A DNA stretch of 64,000 nt from Corynebacterium sp. HMSC036D02 (GTDB taxonomy: Bacteria; Actinomycetota; Actinomycetes; Mycobacteriales; Mycobacteriaceae), in NCBI RefSeq assembly GCF_001836165.1, contig NZ_KV827706.1:62001-126000 (forward strand). Direction: 5' to 3'. Of this stretch, positions 9,964 to 17,433 are shown one piece after another; position 1 is the stretch's first letter, and each line of letters begins with the position of its first letter. Both the position numbers and the translations under genes were made by a program. The notes beneath the pieces were generated by a model. The model saw nothing but the letters and a program-made list of their open reading frames with translations, made no database searches and was not told the DNA's origin.

Positions 9964-11214
9964 CTAATACGGCCTCCAGAGAATCGGCCACGTGCCGTAT
10001 TCTCCGGAGCCAAACCACCAGGCCGCCACCGCGACGGCCAAGGTGGCGAGGATGACGAGGACGAGGAAGCCAATGAGAGCAATCGCGCTGCGATTGCTCA
10101 AAGGCCGTTCTTCCGGCTCTTCCTCGGCACCGGCTGGGGGAACGGGGGCAGAAGGCTCCGGCACCGCAGGGGAGGGCGCCGGAGGCTCTACAGGCGCGGA
10201 TGGCGGGAGGAAGGCGTCGTTGCGCGGCTCTACCCGGGTTTCCCGCGTTGGGGGCTGGGGCGCAGGGATAGCTGAGGTCGCTTCAAAGACCCGGGTATTG
10301 TCCGTGCCCGAAAAATCCGTTGGCACGGCAGCAGTACGTGCGGCAGCCGAGTTCCGCGGGATGGGGACAGTGAACTTCGGGAGCTGTAGCTCGCGGGAGA
10401 CATCATCCAAGGCATCGAGGAATTCGCCGGCATCCGCAAACCTTTCGGCTGGCTGGCGTGCAGTGGCGGTGGCCACGAGGGCGTCGAAAAGCATGGGCAC
10501 CCCCTCGATGCGGGAGGAAGGCGCCACCACATCCTCGTGCACGCGCGCGGTGGCGTGCGCCAGCGGGGTATCGCCGCGGAAGGGGACAGTGCCGGTCAAC
10601 AATTCAAAGAGCACGATTCCTGCGGAGTACACGTCGGAAGCCGGCGTGATGTCCGCGCCAGTGACTTGCTCGGGGGAGAGGTAGCTGACGGTACCGACGA
10701 TCTGGCCCGAACTATCGTGCTCCGCCTTAGCGGAGCGAACCAGACCGAAATCGCCGACCTTGACGCGATGGCTATCCGTGATCAGAACATTATCCGGCTT
10801 GATATCGCGGTGCACTAGGCCGGCGTGGTGGACTTCGGTGAGCCCGGCCAGCACGGAGTGCATGACGCCGGCTGCGGCATGCGGCGGCATGGGCCCGCGT
10901 TCTGCAAGGAGTTCGCGTAAGGTACCTCCGGTGATGAGCTCCATGATGAGATAGATGGGCAATCCATCCGCGGAAAAGTCATGCACGGCGACGAGATTGG
11001 GGTGGCTCAGCTGCGCCATCGCGCGGGCTTCGCGCTCGAAGCGGGTAACGAAGACAGGATCATCGTGATAGCGCTCATCCATCACCTTGGCGGCTACTGC
11101 GCGGCCCAAACGCATGTCCACGCAGCGATACACGGTGGACATGCCGCCGCGAGCGATCGGCTGATCGATGCGGTAGCGTCCCTCAAGAATGTCGCCCACG
11201 TTCAGCCTTGTCAT
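9964..11214 (-). CDS. pknL: Membrane serine/threonine protein kinase PknL
   Basis: A 416-residue Hanks-type kinase. The kinase domain (about 12-270) shows the Gly loop ARGGMSTVYRC, the ATP-binding Lys in VAAKVMDE, the catalytic VHRDIKPDNVLI, the DFG motif in VGDFGLVRS and the substrate loop YLSPEQV. A Pro/Glu-rich juxtamembrane linker (about 295-375) precedes one membrane segment ending in AVAAWWF, followed by only about 15 outside residues. There are no PASTA repeats, as in known corynebacterial PknL. I start at ATG 11214 (TRLNVGDILEGRY) rather than 10 codons upstream. It is divergent from the Rv2175c-like gene, whose mycobacterial homologue is a known PknL substrate. Confidence 0.92.
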   Translation of the reverse strand: MTRLNVGDILEGRYRIDQPIARGGMSTVYRCVDMRLGRAVAAKVMDERYHDDPVFVTRFEREARAMAQLSHPNLVAVHDFSADGLPIYLIMELITGGTLRELLAERGPMPPHAAAGVMHSVLAGLTEVHHAGLVHRDIKPDNVLITDSHRVKVGDFGLVRSAKAEHDSSGQIVGTVSYLSPEQVTGADITPASDVYSAGIVLFELLTGTVPFRGDTPLAHATARVHEDVVAPSSRIEGVPMLFDALVATATARQPAERFADAGEFLDALDDVSRELQLPKFTVPIPRNSAAARTAAVPTDFSGTDNTRVFEATSAIPAPQPPTRETRVEPRNDAFLPPSAPVEPPAPSPAVPEPSAPVPPAGAEEEPEERPLSNRSAIALIGFLVLVILATLAVAVAAWWFGSGEYGTWPILWRPY

Positions 11215-11257
11215 GGATTCCAGTATGGCTGATCGGCGCCCCAAAGTGTGATCCGGC

Positions 11258-11263
11258 TACAGT
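11258..11263 (+). promoter_or_regulatory. -10 element, leaderless Rv2175c-like transcript
   Basis: TACAGT lies 7 nt before the GTG at 11271, inside the 56-nt gap between the divergent pknL and this gene. Confidence 0.5.
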
Positions 11264-11270
11264 TGTGTCC

Positions 11271-11663
11271 GTGACTAAGTCTGAGAAAAACACCGAGAAT
11301 CCGCACCCAGAACTGCCGCAGCTCCTCGCCGGGGAGAAGCTGCTGACGCTGAAGGAGGTCGCTGAGAGGCTCGATCTACCGATCACCCGTGTCTTCGATC
11401 TGCTCAATGCGCGCAAGTTCATTGTGTGGCGCAATGCCGAGGGAGAGCGCCTCGTTCCGGAAGCATTCTTCAACGCCAAAGGCGTCATTTCCAAGCATGT
11501 ATCCGGAGTGATCACGGTCCTCTCCGACAACGGGTGGGGTGACAACGAGATTCTGGCGCACCTATTTACCGAAGATGATTCCTTGCCAGGCCGCCCCATT
11601 GACGCGCTGCACGGACACCTAGCGCGCGAGGTTATTCGGCGCGCACAGGCTTCGGCGTTTTAG
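11271..11663 (+). CDS. Rv2175c-like DNA-binding protein, PknL partner
   Basis: A 130-residue protein with an N-terminal winged helix-turn-helix (LLTLKEVAERLDLPITRVFDLL, about residues 24-45) and the conserved C-terminal region RPIDALHGHLAREVIRRAQ. The M. tuberculosis homologue Rv2175c binds DNA weakly and is phosphorylated by PknL, which lowers binding. Start chosen at GTG 11271 from the leaderless promoter; an upstream in-frame start at 11208 would add 21 residues. Its last 32 nt overlap the 3' end of convergent mptA. Confidence 0.85.
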   Translation: MTKSEKNTENPHPELPQLLAGEKLLTLKEVAERLDLPITRVFDLLNARKFIVWRNAEGERLVPEAFFNAKGVISKHVSGVITVLSDNGWGDNEILAHLFTEDDSLPGRPIDALHGHLAREVIRRAQASAF

Positions 11664-13170
11664 AACCCTCATCGGGTTTCGGGGTCGCGGTGGTTCGTGG
11701 AACACCATCGAAAATCCACTGCGTTGCTGACCAAGCTACGACCACCATGGCGATATCCCAGAACCAGTTATACAGCTGGTGGTTACCGTCGCCGGCAAAG
11801 GCGACGCCGATGAATATGGCCACACCGGTGGTGAGCTTGATCAAGGGCAATGGCGGGCGGAACGTTCCCATGAGCGTGAGCACGGAGGCATAGTACCAGG
11901 GGAGCGTCACAGAGTTGAAGACGAATGCCACCTGGTAAGCAGCGGCCGTGGCAGCGATAGCCCGGCGCACGCCCGTGCGGCCCCACCACCATACGAGGAC
12001 GAGGCCGAGGAGCATGAGGATCATCGCGGCCGAGCGCAGCGCGGTGAGCACACCGTTATAGGTGGTATCGGGGGAGAAGACCTGGATGAGCGGCACGAGG
12101 ATGTCAGCGAGCAGGGTAGGGCCGGCTAGAGGGTTGATGACCTTGGAATTGCCACTGATTTGTGACAACCAACCCCACGAGCTTCCCGACGCCCACGTAA
12201 TCGCCGCCACCGCCAGCGCGACCTCCACCACAGCAAGGAAACCGGACAGGAGGAAGACTCCGAAGCGCTTGATGGGCTTCGTCCCCTTCGGTGCCCAGTG
12301 GTGCAGCATGAGCCACACGATAAAAGGTGCAGCGAAAATAGCGGTGGCCTTGAGCGAGACCGCCACGCCAACCAGAAGGAGGCTGGCATGGAACTTGTGG
12401 TGCACTGCGGCAAGCAGACCCAGCGAAACTAGCCCCACCATGATGGATTCATTGTGCATGCCACCGATGAGGTGCAAGAGCATAACCGGGTTCGCTACGC
12501 CCAGCCAGAGTGCGAGGGCAGGATCGCCCCCGATGCTGCGCGCCAAGCGCGGAATTGACCAGGCAATGGCGGCAAAGCCGAGGACCGATATCGCCTTGTA
12601 GACGATGATGCCTGCGGCGACGTTTTCTCCTACCAGCTGGGTTACACCATTGCCCATCCACAGGTGCAATGGGCCATAAGGGGTGGTGGTGTTGCGCCAG
12701 TCGTGGGAGACCTCCAAGAGGAAGGGACCAGGATTCACCGCCGCTCCTTCAACATAAGGGTCGTAGCCATCACGCACCATCGCGCCTTGCATGAGATAGG
12801 AATACACATCGCGAGAAGCCAGCGGTGCCGCACACAACAAAGGGGCAACCCAGCACAACAGCATCCGACGAATATCGGCCAGCGCGCCGTCTGGTTGTGG
12901 GTTCTTCACCTGCGGGGCAATGAAGTAGCGGCCGGCCAAAACCCACGCGGCAACCAAGCCGAAAAGGCCTACCCAATAGAGGACCATGCCGATGTTGCGG
13001 CCATGGCCATAAGCTAGAAAGCCGATATTGAGCGCTTCAAGGAAGCCACCGCGGTTGCGGGTAGCGCCACCGGAGAAAGAGGCGAGTGCCAGCACGACAG
13101 CGGCGATGATGCCCAAAGGCAGGGGGTGGGGAATGCGCAGGGGCACGCGCGTGGTTGTGGGACGAGCCAT
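11632..13170 (-). CDS. mptA: Alpha-(1->6)-mannopyranosyltransferase MptA
   Basis: A 512-residue GT-C membrane enzyme with about 12-13 hydrophobic segments, which extends the alpha-1,6-mannan backbone of lipomannan using polyprenyl-phosphomannose outside the membrane. The first outer loop carries Asp residues (DGYDPYVEGAAVNPGPF region). The start is ATG 13170, directly after the polyprenyl synthase stop (1 nt gap); a longer reading to 13473 is only the other frame of that gene. The shared transcript with a prenyl diphosphate synthase fits the need for a polyprenyl carrier, though this link is inference. Confidence 0.88.
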   Translation of the reverse strand: MARPTTTRVPLRIPHPLPLGIIAAVVLALASFSGGATRNRGGFLEALNIGFLAYGHGRNIGMVLYWVGLFGLVAAWVLAGRYFIAPQVKNPQPDGALADIRRMLLCWVAPLLCAAPLASRDVYSYLMQGAMVRDGYDPYVEGAAVNPGPFLLEVSHDWRNTTTPYGPLHLWMGNGVTQLVGENVAAGIIVYKAISVLGFAAIAWSIPRLARSIGGDPALALWLGVANPVMLLHLIGGMHNESIMVGLVSLGLLAAVHHKFHASLLLVGVAVSLKATAIFAAPFIVWLMLHHWAPKGTKPIKRFGVFLLSGFLAVVEVALAVAAITWASGSSWGWLSQISGNSKVINPLAGPTLLADILVPLIQVFSPDTTYNGVLTALRSAAMILMLLGLVLVWWWGRTGVRRAIAATAAAYQVAFVFNSVTLPWYYASVLTLMGTFRPPLPLIKLTTGVAIFIGVAFAGDGNHQLYNWFWDIAMVVVAWSATQWIFDGVPRTTATPKPDEGSKTPKPVRAE

Positions 13171-13171
13171 G

Positions 13172-14263
13172 CTACATCCGGCGGGCCGTGGACTTGTGAG
13201 CAAGTTCTTCCAGAGTCTCCGTAACCTCGGGGGAGACCTGAGCATTGTGGAGGTGGTCAAGGCCCGAGCGCGTGAGATCGTTGATGCGCTGCTCGACGAC
13301 ATCCGGCGCACCCGAATCCGCAATAATCTGCGCCATGCGGGCAATCTCTGCGGGATCCTCTGTCTGACCGATGAGGCGACGCAACTCCGCAGCCGCGGCG
13401 GGATCGGAAGCATCCGCGCGCTGCAGTGCCAAGGCCAAGAGGACTGTGCGCTTGCCCTCGCGCAAATCATCACCGGCGGGCTTGCCAGTCACGGCGGGGT
13501 CACCGAAGACCCCCAACAAATCATCGCGCAGCTGGAAGGCAACCCCGATGTCTTGGCCGTAGCCGCGGAAAGCAGCGACGAGCTTTTCGGCGGCGCCCGC
13601 TATGGCTGCGCCCAAGTGCAGGGGGCGCTCGATCGTGTAGGCGGCGGTCTTGAAACGGTTGACTGAATCAGCCAACGTGGCGTCCTCAGAACCTTCCGCC
13701 TCGAGGCAGATATCCAGCATCTGCCCGCCGATTACTTCGCGGCGCATAGCGCGCCAAGGTGCGCGGGCACGTGCGAGTGCTTCAGGGCTAAGTCCGGAGT
13801 CCTGGAGCATGTCTTCCGCCCAGACCAGGGCCATGTCACCCACCAGGATGGCGAGGGACTGACCGAAGAAATCAGCATCGCCGTGGAAGCCGAGTTCGCG
13901 ATGGCGGGCTGCTACGCCACGGTGAACGGTAGGGCTACCGCGCCGGGTATCGGAGGCATCCACGATGTCATCGTGGATTAGGGCGCAGGCCTGGATGAAT
14001 TCTAAGGATGTGGCTGCGCGGAGCATAGCCTGTGGGGACTCCGTCCCTTCGAGCCCGCGTGCGCCGATAAAACCTGCCCACGCGTAGAGGGGGCGGATGC
14101 GCTTTCCGCCATCCAGTACGAAGGATTCCAAATAGGAAATCGCGTTGGTTACTGGAGCGCCGATGGATGCGATGGCATCACGCTGGCGGTCTAGAAAAAG
14201 CGCGAGCTCCTCGCGTACGGCTGCGGGAATTTCGTCCAAGGAAGGTATCTGCGGTGTAGTCAC
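13172..14263 (-). CDS. Polyprenyl (geranylgeranyl-type) diphosphate synthase
   Basis: A 363-residue trans-isoprenyl diphosphate synthase. The first aspartate-rich motif is DDIVD in IHDDIVDASDTRRG (about residues 103-116), the second is DDLLGVFGD (about 245-253), and KRIRP marks the IPP site. Product length cannot be read safely from sequence; corynebacterial homologues here (idsB/grcC group) make C20 products. I start at GTG 14263, 7 nt after the -10 TAAAGT, rather than GTG 14272 inside that element. It forms an operon with mptA. Confidence 0.88.
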   Translation of the reverse strand: MTTPQIPSLDEIPAAVREELALFLDRQRDAIASIGAPVTNAISYLESFVLDGGKRIRPLYAWAGFIGARGLEGTESPQAMLRAATSLEFIQACALIHDDIVDASDTRRGSPTVHRGVAARHRELGFHGDADFFGQSLAILVGDMALVWAEDMLQDSGLSPEALARARAPWRAMRREVIGGQMLDICLEAEGSEDATLADSVNRFKTAAYTIERPLHLGAAIAGAAEKLVAAFRGYGQDIGVAFQLRDDLLGVFGDPAVTGKPAGDDLREGKRTVLLALALQRADASDPAAAAELRRLIGQTEDPAEIARMAQIIADSGAPDVVEQRINDLTRSGLDHLHNAQVSPEVTETLEELAHKSTARRM

Positions 14264-14270
14264 GCTTGCC

Positions 14271-14276
14271 ACTTTA
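14271..14276 (-). promoter_or_regulatory. -10 element, leaderless prenyl synthase transcript
   Basis: TAAAGT on the minus strand, 7 nt before the GTG at 14263. Confidence 0.45.
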
Positions 14277-14306
14277 CCTGGGCAGGTTCAGGGTTAAGGC
14301 GCCAGG

Positions 14307-14879
14307 TTAAGCGGTGTCGGTTGGTGTGAGCGGCACAGTAGATTGCAGGATTGCGAAGGGGCGGGAATCAGCGGGGTAATGGAGGTCACGGAGGAAATCG
14401 CTAAAGCCCATCTTGCGGTAGAGGCCAAAGGCGGAGTTGGCTTCATTGGGAACCTCCGGTGTGGAAAGCAAAATATAGCGAGCGGGAAGATTCCAGGCCA
14501 AGGCTTCTAGTAATGCGCGGCCCAGGCCGTGGCCTTGTTTCGAGGGGAGCACGTGGATCTCTGCCAGTTCGAAGTAATTGTGGAGAATCTCTTCTTGCTC
14601 TGGGGTGGGGCCGCCGCTGGCGGCGAGTGCGCGGCGGAGCTGCTTATCCCACCAGGTATCGGGGGTGCCTAGGAAGCCGTAGGCAAAGCCGGCGATGCCA
14701 TATTCATCGGTGGCCACAATGCAGGAAAACCCTGGGCGTATGAGATCTGCGCGCCACCGCGAGATGGACCCCTCGCGCACCGAGGTGTTGTAGTCCATCG
14801 CCGCAATGTAGATATCCACCAAGTGCGGGAGGGCAATGGCGAACTCTTGGGGGCTTAAGCGGCGCAGCGTGTAACTCAC
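14307..14879 (-). CDS. GNAT family N-acetyltransferase (Rv2170-like)
   Basis: A 190-residue acetyltransferase. The acetyl-CoA loop appears as LPSKQGHGLGRALLEALA (about residues 110-127), followed by the beta-5 strand ILLSTPEVPNEANSAFGLYRKMGF, the usual C-terminal GNAT block. The M. tuberculosis gene at the same locus, Rv2170, is a GNAT protein; the substrate of this one is unknown. The start is GTG 14879. It is separate from the prenyl synthase operon by 43 nt and divergent from the LexA-box promoter region. Confidence 0.82.
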   Translation of the reverse strand: MSYTLRRLSPQEFAIALPHLVDIYIAAMDYNTSVREGSISRWRADLIRPGFSCIVATDEYGIAGFAYGFLGTPDTWWDKQLRRALAASGGPTPEQEEILHNYFELAEIHVLPSKQGHGLGRALLEALAWNLPARYILLSTPEVPNEANSAFGLYRKMGFSDFLRDLHYPADSRPFAILQSTVPLTPTDTA

Positions 14880-14988
14880 ATGTCTAATAACAACAGATTC
14901 TTACGGTATGTGAAAGCACTCGGGAAAACTTCCATCAAACGCCGTGCCGTGAGTGTTCGAAAACATTCGGAATAATGCTTTAAATCTA

Positions 14989-15017
14989 TTGTCAAATTCG
15001 AACACCTGCTCTAAAAT
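14989..15017 (+). promoter_or_regulatory. Strong promoter with embedded LexA (SOS) box
   Basis: A near-consensus sigma-70 type promoter, TTGTCA (14989-14994), 17-nt spacer, TAAAAT (15012-15017). Between and overlapping these is TCGAACACCTGCTCTA (14998-15013), matching 12 of 14 specified positions of the corynebacterial LexA box TCGAACAnnTGTTCGA. A repressor bound here would block RNA polymerase. A weaker, partial copy (TCGAA plus TTCGG) lies at 14957-14972. From memory, the equivalent C. glutamicum gene is in the LexA regulon. Confidence 0.72.
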
Positions 15018-15047
15018 TGGGGGTGGATGTAGGAAGGTGGTTTTAAG

Positions 15048-15155
15048 GTGAATCGCAACAACGAACAACAGCAGAAAATCAACAGCATCAACAGCACAGT
15101 CTTTATCGACAAACTGAGGAAGAAGCCCGAGGGGGAGAGGACATGGCACAGGTAA
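15048..15155 (+). CDS. Putative 35-residue leader ORF overlapping the HEPN gene
   Basis: GTG 15048 follows AGGAAGG (15031-15037) by 10 nt. The reading frame of 35 codons is Asn/Gln-rich at the start and basic at the end (KLRKKPEGER), and stops at 15153-15155, 13 nt inside the next gene. The Shine-Dalgarno of the HEPN gene (GGGGGAGAGG, 15131-15140) lies within it, so ribosomes finishing here could re-initiate. It lies fully in the predicted LexA-controlled transcript. Conservation is unknown; it may be only leader RNA. Confidence 0.35.
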   Translation: MNRNNEQQQKINSINSTVFIDKLRKKPEGERTWHR

Positions 15156-15580
15156 TCTCAGCAACAGCGGCAGCAGCCCGCAGCCGGAACCGTGAGGCTA
15201 TGCAGCGGGACCGTTTCGTAAACCAAGCGCTAGACCTCTTAGCGGATGCGCGGAGTAGCGCGGCGGGGGGACGCCTTGCGGATGCATTGGAATTGGCTTA
15301 CCGCGCCTCGCTACGTGCAGCCGGGGCACGTGTGGCGGCGTCCACCGTGTCGCGACGCCGGCGCTTGCCTACTTCCGCCTGGGAGCAGGTGGCTCTCATT
15401 GGCCCGGCTGATGCCCAGTGGGCAGAGGGGTTTAGGGAGTACTCCCGTGTGCGCTCACGTGTGGCCTCTGGCCTAGAGCCGGTCCCTGAGCCGGACGCGG
15501 TTTATCAGTACTTAGCACTCGCCGCGCGTTATGTGGATGCGACTGAGTCCGAGCTGGGCTTCGGGGCAATGGCGGCCTAA
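15143..15580 (+). CDS. SAV_6107-family HEPN domain protein
   Basis: A 145-residue mostly helical protein. The pattern of a basic N-terminus, LADARSSAAGGRLADALELAYRASLRAAGARVA (an amphipathic helical pair at about 32-64), a RRRRLPTSAWEQVALIGPADA segment and a final VYQYLALAARYVDATE helix agrees with the SAV_6107 HEPN family common in actinobacteria. HEPN proteins are often RNases or nucleotidyltransferase partners; the usual R-x4-6-H RNase motif is not obvious here, so activity is unknown. Start ATG 15143 has an excellent ribosome site. The LexA-box promoter suggests DNA-damage induction. Confidence 0.7.
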   Translation: MAQVISATAAAARSRNREAMQRDRFVNQALDLLADARSSAAGGRLADALELAYRASLRAAGARVAASTVSRRRRLPTSAWEQVALIGPADAQWAEGFREYSRVRSRVASGLEPVPEPDAVYQYLALAARYVDATESELGFGAMAA

Positions 15581-15733
15581 GGCTGGGGCCGGGGTCATGG
15601 GCCGTGAGGGGGTAGTGCGGCCAAATTATGGACTGTCTTTGTGGGAACTATCTCGCTATCCTTGACGTTATAGAGGTAGTACCCCACATTCCCAGTATTT
15701 CTACCTAAACCCCAACCCATTACGGAGGACGCT

Positions 15734-16141
15734 GTGGCCCTTTCTGAGCACGAACAGCAAGCGCTGCGTGAAATTGAACAGTCGTTGCTGGCCAATGATC
15801 CTGATTTTGGCGCGTCTGTGTCCGGTGAAACTTCTTTCGGCGGAAACTCGGGTGCCATCACCCTCCGCGGAGTGGCCTTGATTGTTGTTGGCCTCTGCAT
15901 GATGGTGGGCGGTATCGCGTTGGCTCAGCAATCTCTGTGGTTTGTCAGCCTCTCCGTCCTTGGCTTCCTCGTTATGTTCGGCTCCGGTGTCTGGATGCTG
16001 CGTGGAAAGTCTGAAGATTCTCTGGTTGCAGTCGGCGCGCAGGCCCCTGCCCGCGGGCGCGGCAAGCAATCCAAGAATGGCGGCAGCGGTGTTGGAAACC
16101 GTCTGGAAGATAATTTCCGCCGTCGCTTTGAGGAACGCTAG
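15734..16141 (+). CDS. DUF3040 small membrane protein (Rv2169c-like)
   Basis: A 135-residue protein of the DUF3040 family. It opens with the family signature ALSEHEQQALREIEQSL, then has two membrane segments (about residues 40-85) and a basic, Gly/Arg-rich C-terminus. M. tuberculosis has its homologue (Rv2169c) at the same place near mraZ. Function is unknown; the linkage to cell-division genes suggests an envelope role. GTG 15734 follows GGAGGA (15724-15729). A TATCCT at 15657-15662 could be its -10. Confidence 0.82.
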   Translation: MALSEHEQQALREIEQSLLANDPDFGASVSGETSFGGNSGAITLRGVALIVVGLCMMVGGIALAQQSLWFVSLSVLGFLVMFGSGVWMLRGKSEDSLVAVGAQAPARGRGKQSKNGGSGVGNRLEDNFRRRFEER

Positions 16142-16193
16142 GCGCCAATAAAACGCTCATGGGCGTTGTATAGATAGCTGCACTCTCGCCCAC

Positions 16194-16228
16194 AGCCCTC
16201 CGCGTTAATTCGCGGAGGGCTGTTGTGA
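16194..16228 (+). terminator. Intrinsic terminator after the DUF3040 gene
   Basis: A perfect 11-bp stem, AGCCCTCCGCG (16194-16204) with CGCGGAGGGCT (16211-16221), loop TTAATT, then a short T-rich tail. Confidence 0.72.
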
Positions 16229-16447
16229 TCTTTGAACTTCTAAAAATCGGTGGGGGAGGGTCAGCTGGCAAGGGTGTCGGCAGTTGTGAGGAGCGTCTGT
16301 TTTGCCTGCCGCGCTTGTCCGGTGTTGGGCTGGCCAGCGGCCTAGCAGGTGTCGATGGCGGGTAGGGCTGAAGGTTCCAGGGTTGGGCTCTGCGCCTAGG
16401 CATCAGATCTATTGATTGTTGCGGCGTCGGAAGGAATTCACATCTTC

Positions 16448-16471
16448 CCCCACTTTCCCCCACTTTGCCCC
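16448..16471 (-). promoter_or_regulatory. Distal, inverted cluster of MraZ-type boxes
   Basis: CCCCAC occurs at 16448-16453 and 16458-16463, with a degenerate third unit at 16468-16473. On the minus strand this reads GTGGGG repeated every 10 bp, the same unit and period as the cluster next to mraZ but in opposite orientation and about 270 bp further upstream. Confidence 0.5.
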
Positions 16472-16717
16472 GGGTGGACTATTGAGCTGGTGGAAATTCT
16501 GCGTGCTTTTGTCGGGCTGGGTGATTGAAAGTCGCAGTAATTCGGGGATATAGGGGAAAGGTAGTGCTTAAGGGATGGAAGTTGCAGGTGTGAATAGCGG
16601 AATTGAGTGCGTACTTAGGGGGTGTGTCAAGGGCGTGCTGGGAAAACTTCCCACCGAAAAAATGCCTATCTAGCTGCATGTATGTCGTGACACGCGGGGA
16701 TGAAGGGTGCTAAAGGT

Positions 16718-16750
16718 GTGGGTGGTGGGGGAAAGTGGGGTAGAGTGGGG
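16718..16750 (+). promoter_or_regulatory. MraZ-binding boxes upstream of mraZ
   Basis: GTGGGG repeats at 16725-16730, 16735-16740 and 16745-16750 have an exact 10-bp period, and GTGGGT at 16718-16723 precedes them. Direct TGGG(N) repeats with 5-nt spacers before mraZ are the known MraZ recognition pattern in several bacteria, where MraZ represses its own cluster. They lie 76 bp before the mraZ start. Confidence 0.68.
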
Positions 16751-16825
16751 CGCAGCGGAGGAGAGTTGTTCTCTTGTCGCGAGAGGAATCCGGAGTTTTC
16801 GAGTGACAGGAAGGTGGACCCGGGG

Positions 16826-17260
16826 ATGTTTCTCGGCACCTACACTCCCAAGCTCGATGACAAAGGGCGGCTTACGCTTCCAGCGAAGTTTCGCGAAGAA
16901 CTGGCCGGTGGCCTCATGGTCACTAAGGGGCAGGATCATTCGCTTGCGGTATACCCGCGGGAGGAATTCGCGGCACGAGCTAGGAAGGCAGCGGCTGTGT
17001 CACGCACCAACCCGGACGCGCGTGCGTTCATCCGTAACTTGGCAGCGAGTGCGGACGAGCAGCGTCCCGATGGGCACGGGCGTATCACGCTGTCTGCAGG
17101 CCACCGTGAGTACGCAAACCTGACGAAGGAATGCGTGGTTGTGGGGTCGGTCGACTTCCTCGAAATCTGGGATGCAGCCGCGTGGGCTGAATACCAGGCG
17201 CAAACTGAAGACGCTTACTCGGCGGCAGACGCCGATGACGTACTTGCCGGGTTGCTCTAA
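16826..17260 (+). CDS. mraZ: Transcriptional regulator MraZ
   Basis: A 144-residue protein with two SpoVT/AbrB-type swapped-hairpin domains. The N-terminal repeat reads [19 protein letters not shown] and the second [19 protein letters not shown]; both hold the DxxGR DNA-contact motif. MraZ forms a ring and represses the dcw promoter by binding repeated boxes. The start ATG 16826 has AAGGTGG at 16811-16817; an upstream in-frame start at 16700 would run through the box repeats. First gene of the dcw cluster. Confidence 0.93.
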   Translation: MFLGTYTPKLDDKGRLTLPAKFREELAGGLMVTKGQDHSLAVYPREEFAARARKAAAVSRTNPDARAFIRNLAASADEQRPDGHGRITLSAGHREYANLTKECVVVGSVDFLEIWDAAAWAEYQAQTEDAYSAADADDVLAGLL

Positions 17261-17433
17261 AGCTTCCCCGGCGCACCAAGAGTGCGTGTACGGACTCTGC
17301 CCGAGGAGGATGAGCTGGTGTACTTCCCCGACATCAGAACCCTTCCTCGGACAGGGCCCTATACGCACTCGCTTTTTATCGAGATCATCAGACCGCAGCA
17401 TTAAGCGCCTGAACGGAAAGGGGGACAGCAACT
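17261..17433 (+). other. mraZ-rsmH intergenic RNA with hairpins
   Basis: Within the operon, this 173-nt gap can form AGAGT/ACTCT (17279-17283 with 17294-17298) and CCGAGGA/TCCTCGG (17301-17307 with 17344-17350). There is no T-run, so termination is unlikely. In C. glutamicum the mraZ message is cut by RNase III, so double-stranded RNA here would be of interest. Confidence 0.35.

Larger units (their letters stand above)
16229..16825 (+). other. Long non-coding region upstream of mraZ
   Basis: About 600 bp without a supportable gene. A 66-codon open frame on the minus strand (16479-16679) lacks a ribosome site and coding-like composition. The region carries the control sequences of the dcw cluster, including two groups of 10-bp-periodic MraZ-type boxes, listed separately. 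I cannot place a clear -10/-35 pair for mraZ. Confidence 0.6.

Noticed and set aside
11632..13473. Longer reading of mptA starting at 13473
   Set aside because: The extra 101 residues are the alternate frame of the prenyl synthase gene; the family N-terminus begins at 13170.
16479..16679. 66-codon open frame upstream of mraZ, minus strand
   Set aside because: No ribosome site, atypical composition for a coding region, and it overlaps the regulatory area.
17301..17350. Terminator between mraZ and rsmH
   Set aside because: The stem has a 36-nt loop and no T-run, and the downstream genes need read-through.
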